Of a stretch of DNA of 64,000 nucleotides, positions 26,121-34,601 are shown one piece after another. The notes beneath the pieces are model-generated. The model worked only from the letters and a program-made list of their open reading frames with translations. It was not told where the DNA came from and ran no database searches. The position numbers and the translations under genes are program-made. Every line of letters begins with the position of its first letter. Position 1 is the stretch's first letter. The stretch lies in assembly GCA_021794275.1 (NCBI GenBank), contig JAJYRD010000060.1, positions 112,708 to 176,707 of the forward strand, given 5' to 3'. The stretch comes from Pseudomonadota bacterium (lineage in GTDB: Bacteria > Pseudomonadota > Gammaproteobacteria > Acidiferrobacterales > Acidiferrobacteraceae).

Positions 26121-26479
26121 GATTAAAACGCCTTTTCACTACGAACAGTAAGGGCATGGAATGGCCCGCTTTCCGGGGCAGCGTCCCTCGCGACTATTCC
26201 ATTCTCGCGCCATTCGCACCCGACTACGTAGGCCTTTCGGGTACGTCGCTCACGCGCCCAAAAGGGCCCTACTTTTTATCGATTCCTCGCAAGGAAACTA
26301 CGACCCCGACCGCGGGAGGAGTCGCTGACGCACGACGCGCACCATAAACGACTTCCCAGCGAACAAAACCGTCCGTAACGCCGTACCGTTCCAGGGCACG
26401 ACCGGCCTCGCTCGATTGCGCCAAGCCGCCCAGAGGACATTGCGCATCCAAACACAGGCGTCGAGCCCGGCACAGATGC
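26121..26479. other. Gene-poor stretch, possible toxin remnant
   Basis: No convincing coding region. On the minus strand, directly after the broken antitoxin frame, short open frames (for instance from ATG 26484, MSICAGLDACVWM) sit where a PIN-type toxin gene would be expected. None shows the acidic PIN residues beyond a single LD, and frames are repeatedly broken. Probably decayed DNA. Confidence 0.3.
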
Positions 26480-26725
26480 TCATCCCTTGCCAGACCCATA
26501 CTTGATCATGGCGGCGCACAGCTCTTCAATTGATACAGACGCCTCCCTCTTCGGTAGAGAACATCCTTGAGGACGGCGATCTTCGATGCCGACGGCTGAA
26601 CGGGGACACGTCCATCGTCTTGGACGATCATGTCGAGCCGGTCACCCCGACTCCAGGTGCAGGGCGTCGCGCACGCCCTTGGGGATGGTGATCTGACCCT
26701 TGCTGGTAAGAGTCGCGCTGGCCAT
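26480..26725 (-). pseudogene. AbrB/SpoVT-type antitoxin with two compensating frameshifts
   Basis: From ATG 26725 the frame reads [20 protein letters not shown], then ALHLESG, the swapped-hairpin AbrB DNA-binding domain of PrlF/VapB-type antitoxins. It then hits TGA at 26642-26644 because of one extra base in a run of four (26645-26648). Dropping that base gives DRLDMIVQDDGRVPVQPSA and then SKIAVLKDVLYRR. A second shift near 26543-26556 returns to the first frame for SVSIEELCAAMIKYGSGKG and a stop at 26480. Both ends in one frame and total length (82 codons) match an intact antitoxin, so this is a recently broken gene. No intact toxin follows. Confidence 0.65.
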
Positions 26726-26751
26726 AGGTTTTTCCTACCATTTCCGTCTGT

Positions 26752-26769
26752 CCTTACCTTAAGGTAAGG
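26752..26769. promoter_or_regulatory. 18-bp perfect palindrome, probable antitoxin operator
   Basis: CCTTACCTTAAGGTAAGG is a perfect palindrome 26 bp upstream of the broken AbrB-type antitoxin. Toxin-antitoxin operons are commonly autoregulated by antitoxin dimers binding such palindromes, so this is most likely the old operator. AT-rich compared with its surroundings. Confidence 0.55.
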
Positions 26770-27020
26770 CGCCAGGACTCGTCAATTTCGGAGCTTGTGA
26801 CGACACCATCCGCAAGAAGACAGGTGCGGGACCCATGGGGAGACACCGAACGCCACGGGCTATCGGCGCCCCCGCAGGCGCCATCCTCAGACCGGCGTGT
26901 CCCATGCCTTCGGGCGCACACGCCCTGCCACGCGACCTGTAGAGATCCATGACCTCTGAGGCGCGGTCGGGATCATGAGCGTCAGCGAACGCATCACGCG
27001 GGACCACCCGCCTACTGGCC
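26770..27020. other. No gene seen
   Basis: Between the palindrome and the dedA stop I see no credible reading frame, RNA gene or repeat. Base composition is back to the genome norm. Confidence 0.4.
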
Positions 27021-27569
27021 TCAGGAACGATAGCGCGTGAGAAGCCAGATGCCGGCGGCGGCGGCCGCGATCACGAGAAGCAGGAGCAATTCATAGTGCG
27101 CGAAGTGGGCGAGGATGGCGGCGAACGCGTGGCCCGCGACATAACCCCCATAACCGACGGCCATCGCCCACACGGCGGCCCCGATCGCGTTCAAGAGGGT
27201 GAAGCGCGCCCGACCTATGGGGCTTGCCCCGAACACGAAGGGCGCGGCGCTGCGCAGCCCGTAGAGGAAACGAAAGCCGAGCACAAGCGTAGTTTCATGG
27301 CGGTGTATCCAGCCCTGCAGCCGCGCATTGGCCTTCCGGAGTCGGGGCTTGCGCGCCACGGCCTCGGGTCCGTAGCGCCGGCCCAGGTGAAAGAACAGCT
27401 GATCGCCGCTCAGGCTCCCGATGAAGGCCGCCGCCATGACCCCGGGAAGCACAAGATAGCCCTGCTGGGCCGCCATGCCGCCCAACACGAGCACGGCCTC
27501 GCCTTCGAAGAAGCAGCCGACCAGGATCGCGATGTAGCCATAGACATGAATGAGATGGATCAGCGACAT
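27021..27569 (-). CDS. DedA family membrane protein
   Basis: 182 aa. Polytopic inner-membrane protein of the DedA/VTT superfamily, thought to act in lipid scrambling and membrane homeostasis. It starts MSLIHLIHVYGYIAILVGCFFEGEAVLVLGG; the FxE motif, the GDQLFFHLGRRYG segment and FRFLYGLRSAAPFVFG are DedA hallmarks. ATG 27569 was chosen because the further upstream frame (Arg/Ser/Gly-rich) does not look like protein. Slightly shorter than E. coli DedA proteins (~220), with the amphipathic reentrant loops preserved. Not in an operon with its neighbours. Confidence 0.9.
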   Translation of the reverse strand: MSLIHLIHVYGYIAILVGCFFEGEAVLVLGGMAAQQGYLVLPGVMAAAFIGSLSGDQLFFHLGRRYGPEAVARKPRLRKANARLQGWIHRHETTLVLGFRFLYGLRSAAPFVFGASPIGRARFTLLNAIGAAVWAMAVGYGGYVAGHAFAAILAHFAHYELLLLLVIAAAAAGIWLLTRYRS

Positions 27570-27889
27570 GGTTCCACGAGGCGCCCCACTGCCTGCGATC
27601 AACGACGACCCCCGCGTCCGTGCGGCTGGCCGCGCCTCAGAGGCTTGGCTAGAGCGCCCTGTCGCATGAAGCCAGCCGCTTCGGCGCGTCGGTCGCGACA
27701 CGGGAGGAAGCGGCTATGGCGATTCGTTTGCCAAAAGCCTCCTGCTCGGGCCTTGCGAGGCGCGCACACCCGCTTACCGACGCCCTTGACTCGACCAAGC
27801 GGTAAGCAACAGAACTCATCCTCTCGCGAGACGACCGCGATCGCTACGCGGGACCAGCCTCGGCCGATCCTGCTACGCCTGTCTTTGCC
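27570..27889. other. 320-bp intergenic stretch
   Basis: No credible gene. An 8-bp inverted repeat (GCTTACCG at 27772-27779, CGGTAAGC at 27800-27807) could form a hairpin with a 20-nt loop but has no T-tract. Possible upstream region of dedA or downstream tail of the cold shock gene. Confidence 0.35.
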
Positions 27890-28093
27890 TTAACGAGGTA
27901 GCACGCGCGCGGCCTGCATTCCCTTCGGTCCCTTGGTCGATTCGAACTCGACCTTTTGACCCTCGGCAAGCGTCCTGAACCCTTCCCCTTCAATGGTCGA
28001 GAAATGGACGAACACGTCTGCGCCGCCATCGCTCGGCGTAATAAAGCCGAAACCCTTCGCTTCATTAAACCACTTCACGGTACCGGTCTGCAT
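27890..28093 (-). CDS. Cold shock protein, CspA family
   Basis: 67 aa, one cold shock domain. [18 protein letters not shown] contains RNP1 (KGFGFI, residues 13-18) and RNP2 is VFVHF (27-31). The tail [14 protein letters not shown] is typical. Binds single-stranded RNA/DNA as an RNA chaperone. AGAGG lies 7 nt before the ATG. The gene is divergent from the DAHP synthase gene, with 282 bp between; the leader can be long, as for other csp genes, but no specific cold-box could be identified by eye. Confidence 0.95.
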   Translation of the reverse strand: MQTGTVKWFNEAKGFGFITPSDGGADVFVHFSTIEGEGFRTLAEGQKVEFESTKGPKGMQAARVLPR

Positions 28094-28330
28094 AAAAACC
28101 TCTTTTCAATTGCCTTCCCGACTCGCGGGTATTTTCGGTGTACGCGCCATGAGAGTCTTGGACAGCGAGACACGGCATGCCGCCACGTTCCAAGGAACGC
28201 AAAATTTATGCTACGTCAACCGCGTCCGCAAAACAATCCTTAGGCTTATCGTCAACATTTCCTGAAACTGGCCGCCGCCGAGGGTCCTCCGGCCGCGGAC
28301 AGAGGCGAGATAGGATCACGACGGGAGACT

Positions 28331-28339
28331 TGTTAGAAT
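28331..28339 (+). promoter_or_regulatory. Possible extended -10 promoter of the DAHP synthase gene
   Basis: TGTTAGAAT (TGn plus TAGAAT) would start transcription near 28346, giving a 30-nt leader that carries TAAGGA before the ATG at 28376. No good -35 is present. Confidence 0.4.
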
Positions 28340-28375
28340 GGCGCCCGGCCTGTGACGCCGCCTTAAGGACTATTC

Positions 28376-29503
28376 ATGATCGTCGTCTTGAAATCCCACG
28401 TAACCAAAGACAGCCCCGAGTTCCGGGAGCTGATGGCATTCCTCGGGCAAAAACCCGACATCACCCTGCGCGTACACGAAGAGGTCGGGGCCCTCGTGAC
28501 TCTCACCGAGGTCTATCTGATTGGCGATACGAGCGCGCTCGACCCCCACGAGATCGAGACCCTCCCAGGAGTCGAGCGGGTGGTCAGCATCGAAGAGGAG
28601 TATCGGATACTGGGCCGCCATCACGACGACCAACGCCCGACCGGCTTCGAATACAAGGGCGTGCGCTTCGGCCAGGACACGCTGAACGTCTTCGCCGGTC
28701 TCTGTGCGGTCGATAACCCCGCCCACGTCGAGGAGATGATGAAGGCCCTGGCGGACAACGGTCAGGTCTGCACCCGCATGGGCGCCTACAAGCCCCGCAC
28801 CAATCCCTATTCCTTCCAGGGGCATGGCGCGTCCTGCCTCCCGTGGGTCTTCGAGCTGGCCGGCAAGCATGGCATCCGAGTGATCGCCATGGAGATCACT
28901 CACGACTCGCACCTAGACGAGATCCGCGAGGCCCTCGAACAGACGGGCTCGCCGACCGGCGTCATGCTTCAGATCGGCACCCGCAATACGCAGAACTTCG
29001 AGCTCCTGAAGATCGTGGGCCGCCAGCACGAGTTCCCTATCCTCCTGAAGCGTGGCTTCGGCATCACCCTCGAGGAGTCCCTGAACGCTGCTGAGTACAT
29101 CGCAAGCGAAGGCAACCGGAATGTCGTCTTCGGACTGCGCGGCATGAAGACCAATATGGGCGACCCACACCGGAACTTCGTCGATTTCGCGCATGTGCCC
29201 GTCGTGAAGCGTCTGACCCGTATGCCAGTGTGCATCGATCCCTCGCACTCAGTCGGATCGCGGGATCGCGGCCCCGATGGGCTCCTGGATATCCAACAGG
29301 TGACGGCGCAAGGCATCATCGCCGGCGCCAACATGGTGCTGGTGGACTTCCATCCCGACCCGAAGACTGCGCTGGTCGATGGGCCGCAGGCCCTGCTGTT
29401 GCGCGAGTTACCCTATTTCCTGGAGGATATCGCGATCGCCCGCGACGCCTACTTGCGCCGCACGAAGGCCGCGGCGCGTTTCCTCGCGGAACAGCCGGCC
29501 TGA
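28376..29503 (+). CDS. 3-deoxy-7-phosphoheptulonate synthase, type I-beta with N-terminal regulatory domain
   Basis: 375 aa. First step of the shikimate pathway. N-terminal ~90 residues form the ferredoxin-like regulatory domain (MIVVLKSHVTKDSPEFREL). The catalytic TIM barrel follows: GAYKPRTNPYSFQG, QIGTRNTQNFELLK, ILLKRGFG and DPSHSVGSRD. The barrel is the KDO8P-synthase-like I-beta type, unlike the E. coli AroF/G/H I-alpha enzymes. Such domains mediate feedback by aromatic amino acids or prephenate; which one cannot be read here. It is convergent with gltA across a 58-bp hairpin-forming gap. Confidence 0.94.
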   Translation: MIVVLKSHVTKDSPEFRELMAFLGQKPDITLRVHEEVGALVTLTEVYLIGDTSALDPHEIETLPGVERVVSIEEEYRILGRHHDDQRPTGFEYKGVRFGQDTLNVFAGLCAVDNPAHVEEMMKALADNGQVCTRMGAYKPRTNPYSFQGHGASCLPWVFELAGKHGIRVIAMEITHDSHLDEIREALEQTGSPTGVMLQIGTRNTQNFELLKIVGRQHEFPILLKRGFGITLEESLNAAEYIASEGNRNVVFGLRGMKTNMGDPHRNFVDFAHVPVVKRLTRMPVCIDPSHSVGSRDRGPDGLLDIQQVTAQGIIAGANMVLVDFHPDPKTALVDGPQALLLRELPYFLEDIAIARDAYLRRTKAAARFLAEQPA

Positions 29504-29512
29504 CCCGCCGAA

Positions 29513-29556
29513 CGGGGCGATTGCCCGACCCTTCCCGGGGTCCGGCGACCGCCCCG
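29513..29556. terminator. Strong hairpin between convergent DAHP synthase and gltA genes
   Basis: CGGGGCG (29513-29519) pairs with CGCCCCG (29550-29556). Inside, GCCCGACCC (29523-29531) pairs with GGGTCCGGC (29538-29546) with one mismatch. The combined structure fills nearly the whole 58-bp gap. There is no T-tract, so it may act as a bidirectional 3'-end barrier rather than a classical terminator. Confidence 0.5.
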
Positions 29557-29561
29557 CCACC

Positions 29562-30851
29562 CTACCCTCGGGTCTCGGGATAATCCCGGAGCCCCGAGCC
29601 CACATACAGCTGGCGCGGGCGATCTATCCCATGGGTAGAGTCGTTGTGCAGCTCAAGCCACTGACTCACCCAGCCCGCAGTCCGCGCCACCGCGAACACT
29701 GCGGTGAACATCTTCGTCGGTATCCCCATGGCCCGCAGGAGTATCCCCGAATAGAAATCCACATTCGGGTAGAGCTTGCGCTCTATGAAGTATTCATCAC
29801 GCAGCGCGATCTCTTCAAGCTCGAGGGCCACCGCCATCAATGGGTCGTTTTCGAGACCGAGGTGCGCCAAGACCTCGCGCGCACTCTCTTGAATGACGCG
29901 CGCCCTAGGGTCGAAATTCTTATAGACCCTATGGCCAAATCCCATGAGACGAAAGGGATCACTCTTGTCCTTGGCGCGGGCGATCGCCTTGGGGATGTTC
30001 TCCGGCGTCCCGATCTCGAGCAACATCTTGACGACTTCCTCATTCGCACCGCCGTGCGCGGGACCCCAGAGACTCGCGATGCCCGCGGCGATGCAGGCAA
30101 ACGGGTTCGCCCCGGACGACGCGGCCATGCGCACGGTAGAGGTCGAGGCGTTCTGCTCGTGATCCGCGTGCAGGATCAGAATCCTGTCCATGGCTCGGAC
30201 CTGGACCGGGTCCACCACGAAATCCCTGTTCGGCATGCCAAACAGCATCTGCATGAAATTGCCTGCGTAATCGTACTCGTTGCGCGGATAGCGCTGCGGG
30301 CGCCCGGTACTATAGGTATAGCTTGCCGCCGCGATGGTCGGCATCTTGGCGACGAGCCGGATGGCAGCATTTATGCGCTGCTGCGGATCGCGGATGTCCA
30401 TATCGTCGTGATAGAAGGCGGACAGGGCCCCCACGACACCCACCATGACCGCCATCGGATGTGCGTCGCGCCGGAAACCGCGGTAGAAGCTGATCACCTG
30501 CTCGTGCAGCAAATTGTGCTGGCACACCGAGTCGCGAAACGCCGTCCCCTCGGCCGCCGACGGCAGCTCTCCGAACATCAGGAGATAGGCGACCTCCAGA
30601 AAGCGGCTCTTTTCAGCGAGTTGCTCGATCGGATAGCCGCGATAGGCGAGGATGCCGGCATCGCCGTCCACGAAGGTGATGGCACTCTTGCAGGATGCCG
30701 TCGAACGATAACCGGGGTCGTAGGCCAGAATTCCGTGGCGCCCATAGAGCGACTGGATATCCACGGCCTGCGGACCGAGCGTGCCCTCGAGGATGGGCAG
30801 GCTCGCATCTCCCGTCTCGTCCCCTATGACCGCGTTTACATATTTCGTCAC
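29562..30851 (-). CDS. gltA: Citrate synthase (type II, hexameric)
   Basis: 429 aa. Condenses acetyl-CoA and oxaloacetate. The N-terminal domain starts [20 protein letters not shown] and includes a beta-rich extension typical of the NADH-sensitive Gram-negative enzymes. Catalytic residues: His in [13 protein letters not shown], His in [15 protein letters not shown] and Asp in [10 protein letters not shown]. Length equals E. coli GltA (427). It is 9 bp downstream of dacB and probably shares its transcript, an unusual pairing. Confidence 0.97.
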   Translation of the reverse strand: MTKYVNAVIGDETGDASLPILEGTLGPQAVDIQSLYGRHGILAYDPGYRSTASCKSAITFVDGDAGILAYRGYPIEQLAEKSRFLEVAYLLMFGELPSAAEGTAFRDSVCQHNLLHEQVISFYRGFRRDAHPMAVMVGVVGALSAFYHDDMDIRDPQQRINAAIRLVAKMPTIAAASYTYSTGRPQRYPRNEYDYAGNFMQMLFGMPNRDFVVDPVQVRAMDRILILHADHEQNASTSTVRMAASSGANPFACIAAGIASLWGPAHGGANEEVVKMLLEIGTPENIPKAIARAKDKSDPFRLMGFGHRVYKNFDPRARVIQESAREVLAHLGLENDPLMAVALELEEIALRDEYFIERKLYPNVDFYSGILLRAMGIPTKMFTAVFAVARTAGWVSQWLELHNDSTHGIDRPRQLYVGSGLRDYPETRG

Positions 30852-30860
30852 AACCCCTCC

Positions 30861-32282
30861 TTACTTACGGGCATATAGCCACTTGATGACCCCGTCTTCG
30901 GCCCGGAACCCCCGCTCCGTATCGGCCGTCGGGTAATTCTCGAGCACCACGACGATATAGCGCCGGCCGCCGCGCTGCAGATAGCCCGCCAAGGTGTCTA
31001 CGCCGTTGATCGTACCGGTCTTGCCATGAAGGTGCCCGACCACGGGCGACCCGAGGAAACGGTAACGCAAGGTCCCGTCGATCCCCGCTATGGGTAAGGA
31101 CGAGACGTACTCGGGCATATAGCGGCCATTATAGGCGTAACGGAGTATTCGTCCCACTTCGGCGGCCGTGATCCGTTCGGAGCGCGATAGCCCGACACCG
31201 TTGCGCAGCACGAGTTGCGGGAGACGCAGATCGTGCTGCGCAAGCCACGCGCGCATGACGGCAAGCCCCTTCGCGGTGGTCCCGGGCAGCCCCTCCTTGA
31301 CCGCTCCGAGCGTCATGACGAGCAGCCGGCCCATGACGTTATTACTGTACTTGTCCACGCTGCGCAGGACGTCGGCAAGCGGCCGGGAGTGGACGTCGTA
31401 CAACAGCCGCGCCCCGGGCGGCAGCCGGCCCGTCTTGAAGCCGCCACGCAAGATCCCACCCTGCTCACGCCAGAGCTCAGCGAAGACCCCCGACACATAG
31501 CGGCGATCACTGTCGGTCACACGATAGAGGTGCTGAAGCCCGCAGGCGCGCGGATAGCGTCCCTGAAAGATGGCGAGATTGCCCCAGTCTTTGTGCGCGA
31601 TACGCAGATGGACATGGGCGCGCCAGTCGCCGCAAGCCCCGCCCGCGAGCCGCAAGTCGTTGACCACGCGCAGGGTCGTAGGATACGGGTCGGGCAGAAT
31701 GCGGACCTTGGAGGCATCCGGCAGAAACCGGAAATCCACCGCCTGGAAATTGACCAGCAACGCCTGCGGACGCACGTTATAGGTCCGGTCGCGCAGACCG
31801 TCAAAGGCCCCCCGTTGCGTCCGCGGGGCATGCAAATAATGCTGATCGAGCACGACATTGCCTTCGATCTTGCGTATGCCGAGCCTGCGCAATCCATGCA
31901 ATAGGTCCCAGAACGACTTCGTGATGAGATACGGATCCCCTTCTCCACGCAGATAGAGATTGCCGCGGAGCACGCCGTGAACAATGGGGCCGCCTGCGTA
32001 GGCGCCCGTCCGCCAGGTATAGGCGGGCCCAAGCGCATACAGGCTCACGAGCGCTGTGACGAGCTTCATGACCGAGGCCGGGTCGCGCGCCGTGTGCGCC
32101 CGGTAGGCGAGGATGGGCCTGCGGGCGTGGATACGCTGCAGATAAATGCTGATGCCGTCCAGGGGCACATGCTCGCGGGCAAAAAGCTCGCGCAAGGGTA
32201 AGGGCAGGCGATCGGCTAACACGAGCCCCGGCGCCAGGAACATACCAAGCCCCATAATCGGGAGCCAAAGCCTCTTTTTCAT
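30861..32282 (-). CDS. dacB: D-alanyl-D-alanine carboxypeptidase/endopeptidase, PBP4 type
   Basis: 473 aa. Periplasmic class C low-molecular-mass penicillin-binding protein that trims or cleaves peptidoglycan cross-links. Signal peptide at residues 1-23 (MKKRLWLPIMGLGMFLAPGLVLA). Active-site motifs: SVMK (Ser70-Lys73), YSNN and HGKTGTI. Between them is the large insert expected for PBP4 (S13 peptidase) proteins. ATG 32282 follows AGGAG. It lies directly upstream of gltA on the same strand. Confidence 0.94.
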   Translation of the reverse strand: MKKRLWLPIMGLGMFLAPGLVLADRLPLPLRELFAREHVPLDGISIYLQRIHARRPILAYRAHTARDPASVMKLVTALVSLYALGPAYTWRTGAYAGGPIVHGVLRGNLYLRGEGDPYLITKSFWDLLHGLRRLGIRKIEGNVVLDQHYLHAPRTQRGAFDGLRDRTYNVRPQALLVNFQAVDFRFLPDASKVRILPDPYPTTLRVVNDLRLAGGACGDWRAHVHLRIAHKDWGNLAIFQGRYPRACGLQHLYRVTDSDRRYVSGVFAELWREQGGILRGGFKTGRLPPGARLLYDVHSRPLADVLRSVDKYSNNVMGRLLVMTLGAVKEGLPGTTAKGLAVMRAWLAQHDLRLPQLVLRNGVGLSRSERITAAEVGRILRYAYNGRYMPEYVSSLPIAGIDGTLRYRFLGSPVVGHLHGKTGTINGVDTLAGYLQRGGRRYIVVVLENYPTADTERGFRAEDGVIKWLYARK

Positions 32283-32578
32283 GGGCTCCTCGCAAGGACG
32301 GGGGCCGCCCCATCACTACACGGCGCACAAATGCACTCGCGGGCGTCCGGCGGGGCTTTTGCGCCCCCCAAGGTCCACGTGGGGTGACGCCTCAATGTCC
32401 CGACCGCCTTGTTGGCGGGCAAGCAGGTCGCGATCCGGGATCTCAATGGCTTGGGCATACGATTCGAGGTCTTCGGCTGTGATCGAGGATAGGTGGCGGG
32501 CCTAGTATGGCGCCTCACCCCTGAGCCTGCAAACGGGGCCGGACCGCCGCGTCCGTGGCCCCGACACCCGTCAAAGGT
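32283..32578. other. Intergenic region upstream of dacB and the ots operon
   Basis: No complete gene. On the minus strand a stretch around 32350-32505 can be read without stops (LSSITAEDLESYAQAIEIPD), but it has no start codon or ribosome site. It may be a remnant or chance. Confidence 0.3.
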
Positions 32579-32584
32579 TATAAT
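32579..32584 (+). promoter_or_regulatory. -10 box of the otsB-mscS-otsA operon
   Basis: Perfect TATAAT. Transcription would start near 32591, just ahead of the AAGGAAGGAG ribosome site at 32595-32604, so the mRNA would begin with the leader ORF. No consensus -35 at 16-18 bp, which leaves room for a stress sigma factor (RpoS uses mainly the -10), as E. coli otsBA does. Confidence 0.45.
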
Positions 32585-32614
32585 GGCTCTATACCAAGGA
32601 AGGAGTCGTCGTGC

Positions 32615-32740
32615 GTGCCAAAACCTTCGGGCCATAATGCGGTACATTTTCCCCGCGATCACGACCGATCGCGGTATATCGAGTCCGTGCTCCGGCAATC
32701 GACGACGCGCGACCAAAGAATCGCGCCTGTGGCGGCGTGA
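32615..32740 (+). CDS. Possible 41-aa leader ORF coupled to otsB
   Basis: GTG 32615 stands 10 nt after AAGGAAGGAG and opens a 41-codon frame (MPKPSGHNAVHFPRDHDRSR...QRIAPVAA). Its TGA overlaps the GTG of otsB (GTGA), the same coupling seen at every other junction of this operon. Another GTG at 32611 gives only 8 codons. No family recognised. The peptide is His/Arg-rich with no hydrophobic segment. It may be a true small protein, a translation-coupling leader, or chance in GC-rich DNA. Confidence 0.35.
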   Translation: MPKPSGHNAVHFPRDHDRSRYIESVLRQSTTRDQRIAPVAA

Positions 32741-33507
32741 AGGTACTGGATCACACAAAACCCTTGGAGCGGTTTTGGGAGATGCTGGCGGCCGCTCCCG
32801 AGCGCCTTCTGGCCTTGGATTACGATGGCACCCTTGCGCCATTTACTGCCCATCGTAACGATGCGGCGCTCTATCCCGGGATTGCCCAGTTACTCATCGA
32901 CGTGCAACGCCAAGGGACCCATATCGCCTTCGTTACCGGCCGGCCCGCCCAGGAACTCGCCGAGCGCCTGCCGCTCTCCGCCGTGGAAATATTCGGGGCC
33001 CATGGACAAGAACACCTTGCGACGACCGGCACGCTGACCCGCGCGCCCCTGCCGCAAGAGGCACGGAAATGGCTCGACGAGGCGGCCGGGCTCATAACCG
33101 GCACCGGTTTTGAACGAGCGCTCGAGCGCAAATACGGGACCGTGGCGATCCATTGGCGGCGCGAGGACCAAGACGGCCGGGCGCGGCTTACGGCCCTCGC
33201 CGCAGACCTCGCGAGAACGCTGCCCGCGGACCTCCATGGACTCGCTTTCGACGGCGGCTATGAATTCCGAGCGCGCGGTCGGGACAAAGGCACGGCGATC
33301 GCAGAGCTTTCCGCCCGGCACCCCCGTGCCCTCATGGCGTATCTCGGCGATGACCTCACTGACGAAGATGCCTTCGCCGCCCTCCCGCAAGACGGACTTG
33401 CCGTCCTTGTGCGCGCTGAGCCGCGACCGTCGCGCGCCCACTTATGGCTACGCCCACCGGACGAGCTTCGCAGCTTTCTCGGAACGTGGATGGGGGTGGC
33501 GCGATGA
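32737..33507 (+). CDS. otsB: Trehalose-6-phosphate phosphatase
   Basis: 256 aa. Second step of trehalose synthesis. HAD-superfamily motifs: LALDYDGTLAPF (nucleophile Asp28, Asp30), the conserved VTGRPAQEL (motif II region), a Lys in RDKGTAI, and YLGDDLTDEDAF (motif IV, metal-binding). Starts at GTG 32737 overlapping the upstream leader ORF. The stop overlaps mscS by 4 bp (ATGA). It is separated from otsA by mscS, whereas E. coli has otsBA adjacent. Confidence 0.94.
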   Translation: MKVLDHTKPLERFWEMLAAAPERLLALDYDGTLAPFTAHRNDAALYPGIAQLLIDVQRQGTHIAFVTGRPAQELAERLPLSAVEIFGAHGQEHLATTGTLTRAPLPQEARKWLDEAAGLITGTGFERALERKYGTVAIHWRREDQDGRARLTALAADLARTLPADLHGLAFDGGYEFRARGRDKGTAIAELSARHPRALMAYLGDDLTDEDAFAALPQDGLAVLVRAEPRPSRAHLWLRPPDELRSFLGTWMGVAR

Positions 33508-34601
33508 TGACCACACGCAACTGGGACGCCGCCGTCGCGCAGCTTGCGCTCTACCACTTTTCAGGACACTCGGCACTCTCATGGCTGGCGGCCGGCCTGC
33601 TTTTCGTCGCGGCCTTCGCGGTCCTGAAGACGGCCGTACACGTGAGCCGAAAAGCCTTGCGGATGGCGGGGCGTCATCGGATCGGATGGCCTTTGCTCCT
33701 CGAGCGCGCAGTGAGCAAGACAAGCTCCTGGTTTCTCGCCACCCTGGCCTTCGTCGCTGCCTCGGAGCGCCTGAGCCTGCCGGCCCTGACGCGCACGAGA
33801 ATCGACGATGTCGGTGCCACGGCCTTGTTCATCCAGGCCGCCCTCTGGGGGCACGCGTTCATAAGGGCCAGTACCGATCACTATCGGACCAGGACCGGCG
33901 ACGGCGAACGGGTGACTGTCGTAGTCGCGCTCGGGCTCATTGCGACGATCATCCTTTGGATCGTCATTACGCTCGCGGCCTTGAACAATCTCGGCGTGAA
34001 CGTCACGGCCCTGCTTGCAGGGTTTGGCGTGGGCGGCGTCGCGTTCGCGCTCGCGGTACAAACGACACTCGCCGATTTCCTCGCGTCCTTGTCCATCCTG
34101 TTCGATAAACCGTTCGTCCTGGGCGATTACATCGCCATAGACGCCTTCGCGGGCACCGTCGAGCATATCGGGCTCAAAACGACCCATTTGCGCAGCGCGA
34201 CAGGCGAGCAGATCATCATCGCCAATTCCGATCTGGTGAAGAGCCGGGTGCGTAACTACAAGCGGATGCGCGACCGCACGCTGACGTTTACACTCTACCT
34301 TACTTATGAAAACAGGCACGAGACGTTGGCGCGAGCGACCGAGGTCGCGGAAGACGTCATAAAGAATGACGGCCGCGTCCGGTTTCTGCGTGGCTACTTT
34401 AAGGATTACCAACCCCAGGGACTTGTCTTCGAGGTGGCGTACGTGGTGCATGAGGACTATGCCGGCGTCTACATGGATGTTCAGCACGCCATCAATTTGG
34501 CCCTATTCCGCGCTTTCCATGACCATGGCATCGAATTCGCCCGGCAAGGAACGGTCAATATCCGATACACGCCTTCAGGGACGGCCGAGGAGCCCCAATG
34601 A
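33504..34601 (+). CDS. Small-conductance mechanosensitive channel (MscS family)
   Basis: 365 aa. Inner-membrane tension-gated channel releasing solutes on hypo-osmotic shock. It has about four to five TM helices before the pore helix. The pore-lining TM3 is GVNVTALLAGFGVGGVAFALAVQ, then the beta domain FDKPFVLGDYIAIDAFAGTVEHIGLKTT and NSDLVKSRVRNY. It has more N-terminal TMs than E. coli MscS (286 aa), closer to YbdG/YnaI-type channels. ATG 33504 overlaps otsB and its stop overlaps otsA, both ATGA, placing the channel inside the trehalose operon. Confidence 0.93.
   Translation: MMTTRNWDAAVAQLALYHFSGHSALSWLAAGLLFVAAFAVLKTAVHVSRKALRMAGRHRIGWPLLLERAVSKTSSWFLATLAFVAASERLSLPALTRTRIDDVGATALFIQAALWGHAFIRASTDHYRTRTGDGERVTVVVALGLIATIILWIVITLAALNNLGVNVTALLAGFGVGGVAFALAVQTTLADFLASLSILFDKPFVLGDYIAIDAFAGTVEHIGLKTTHLRSATGEQIIIANSDLVKSRVRNYKRMRDRTLTFTLYLTYENRHETLARATEVAEDVIKNDGRVRFLRGYFKDYQPQGLVFEVAYVVHEDYAGVYMDVQHAINLALFRAFHDHGIEFARQGTVNIRYTPSGTAEEPQ

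Noticed and set aside
26269..26519. A PIN-domain toxin gene after the broken antitoxin
   Set aside because: Only a single LD resembles the PIN start; the other acidic residues are missing and frames are interrupted.
27772..27807. 8-bp inverted repeat as a terminator of dedA or the cold shock gene
   Set aside because: 20-nt loop, no T-tract and poor position for either gene.
32350..32505. A small minus-strand protein between dacB and otsB
   Set aside because: Open for ~50 codons but without start codon or ribosome site.
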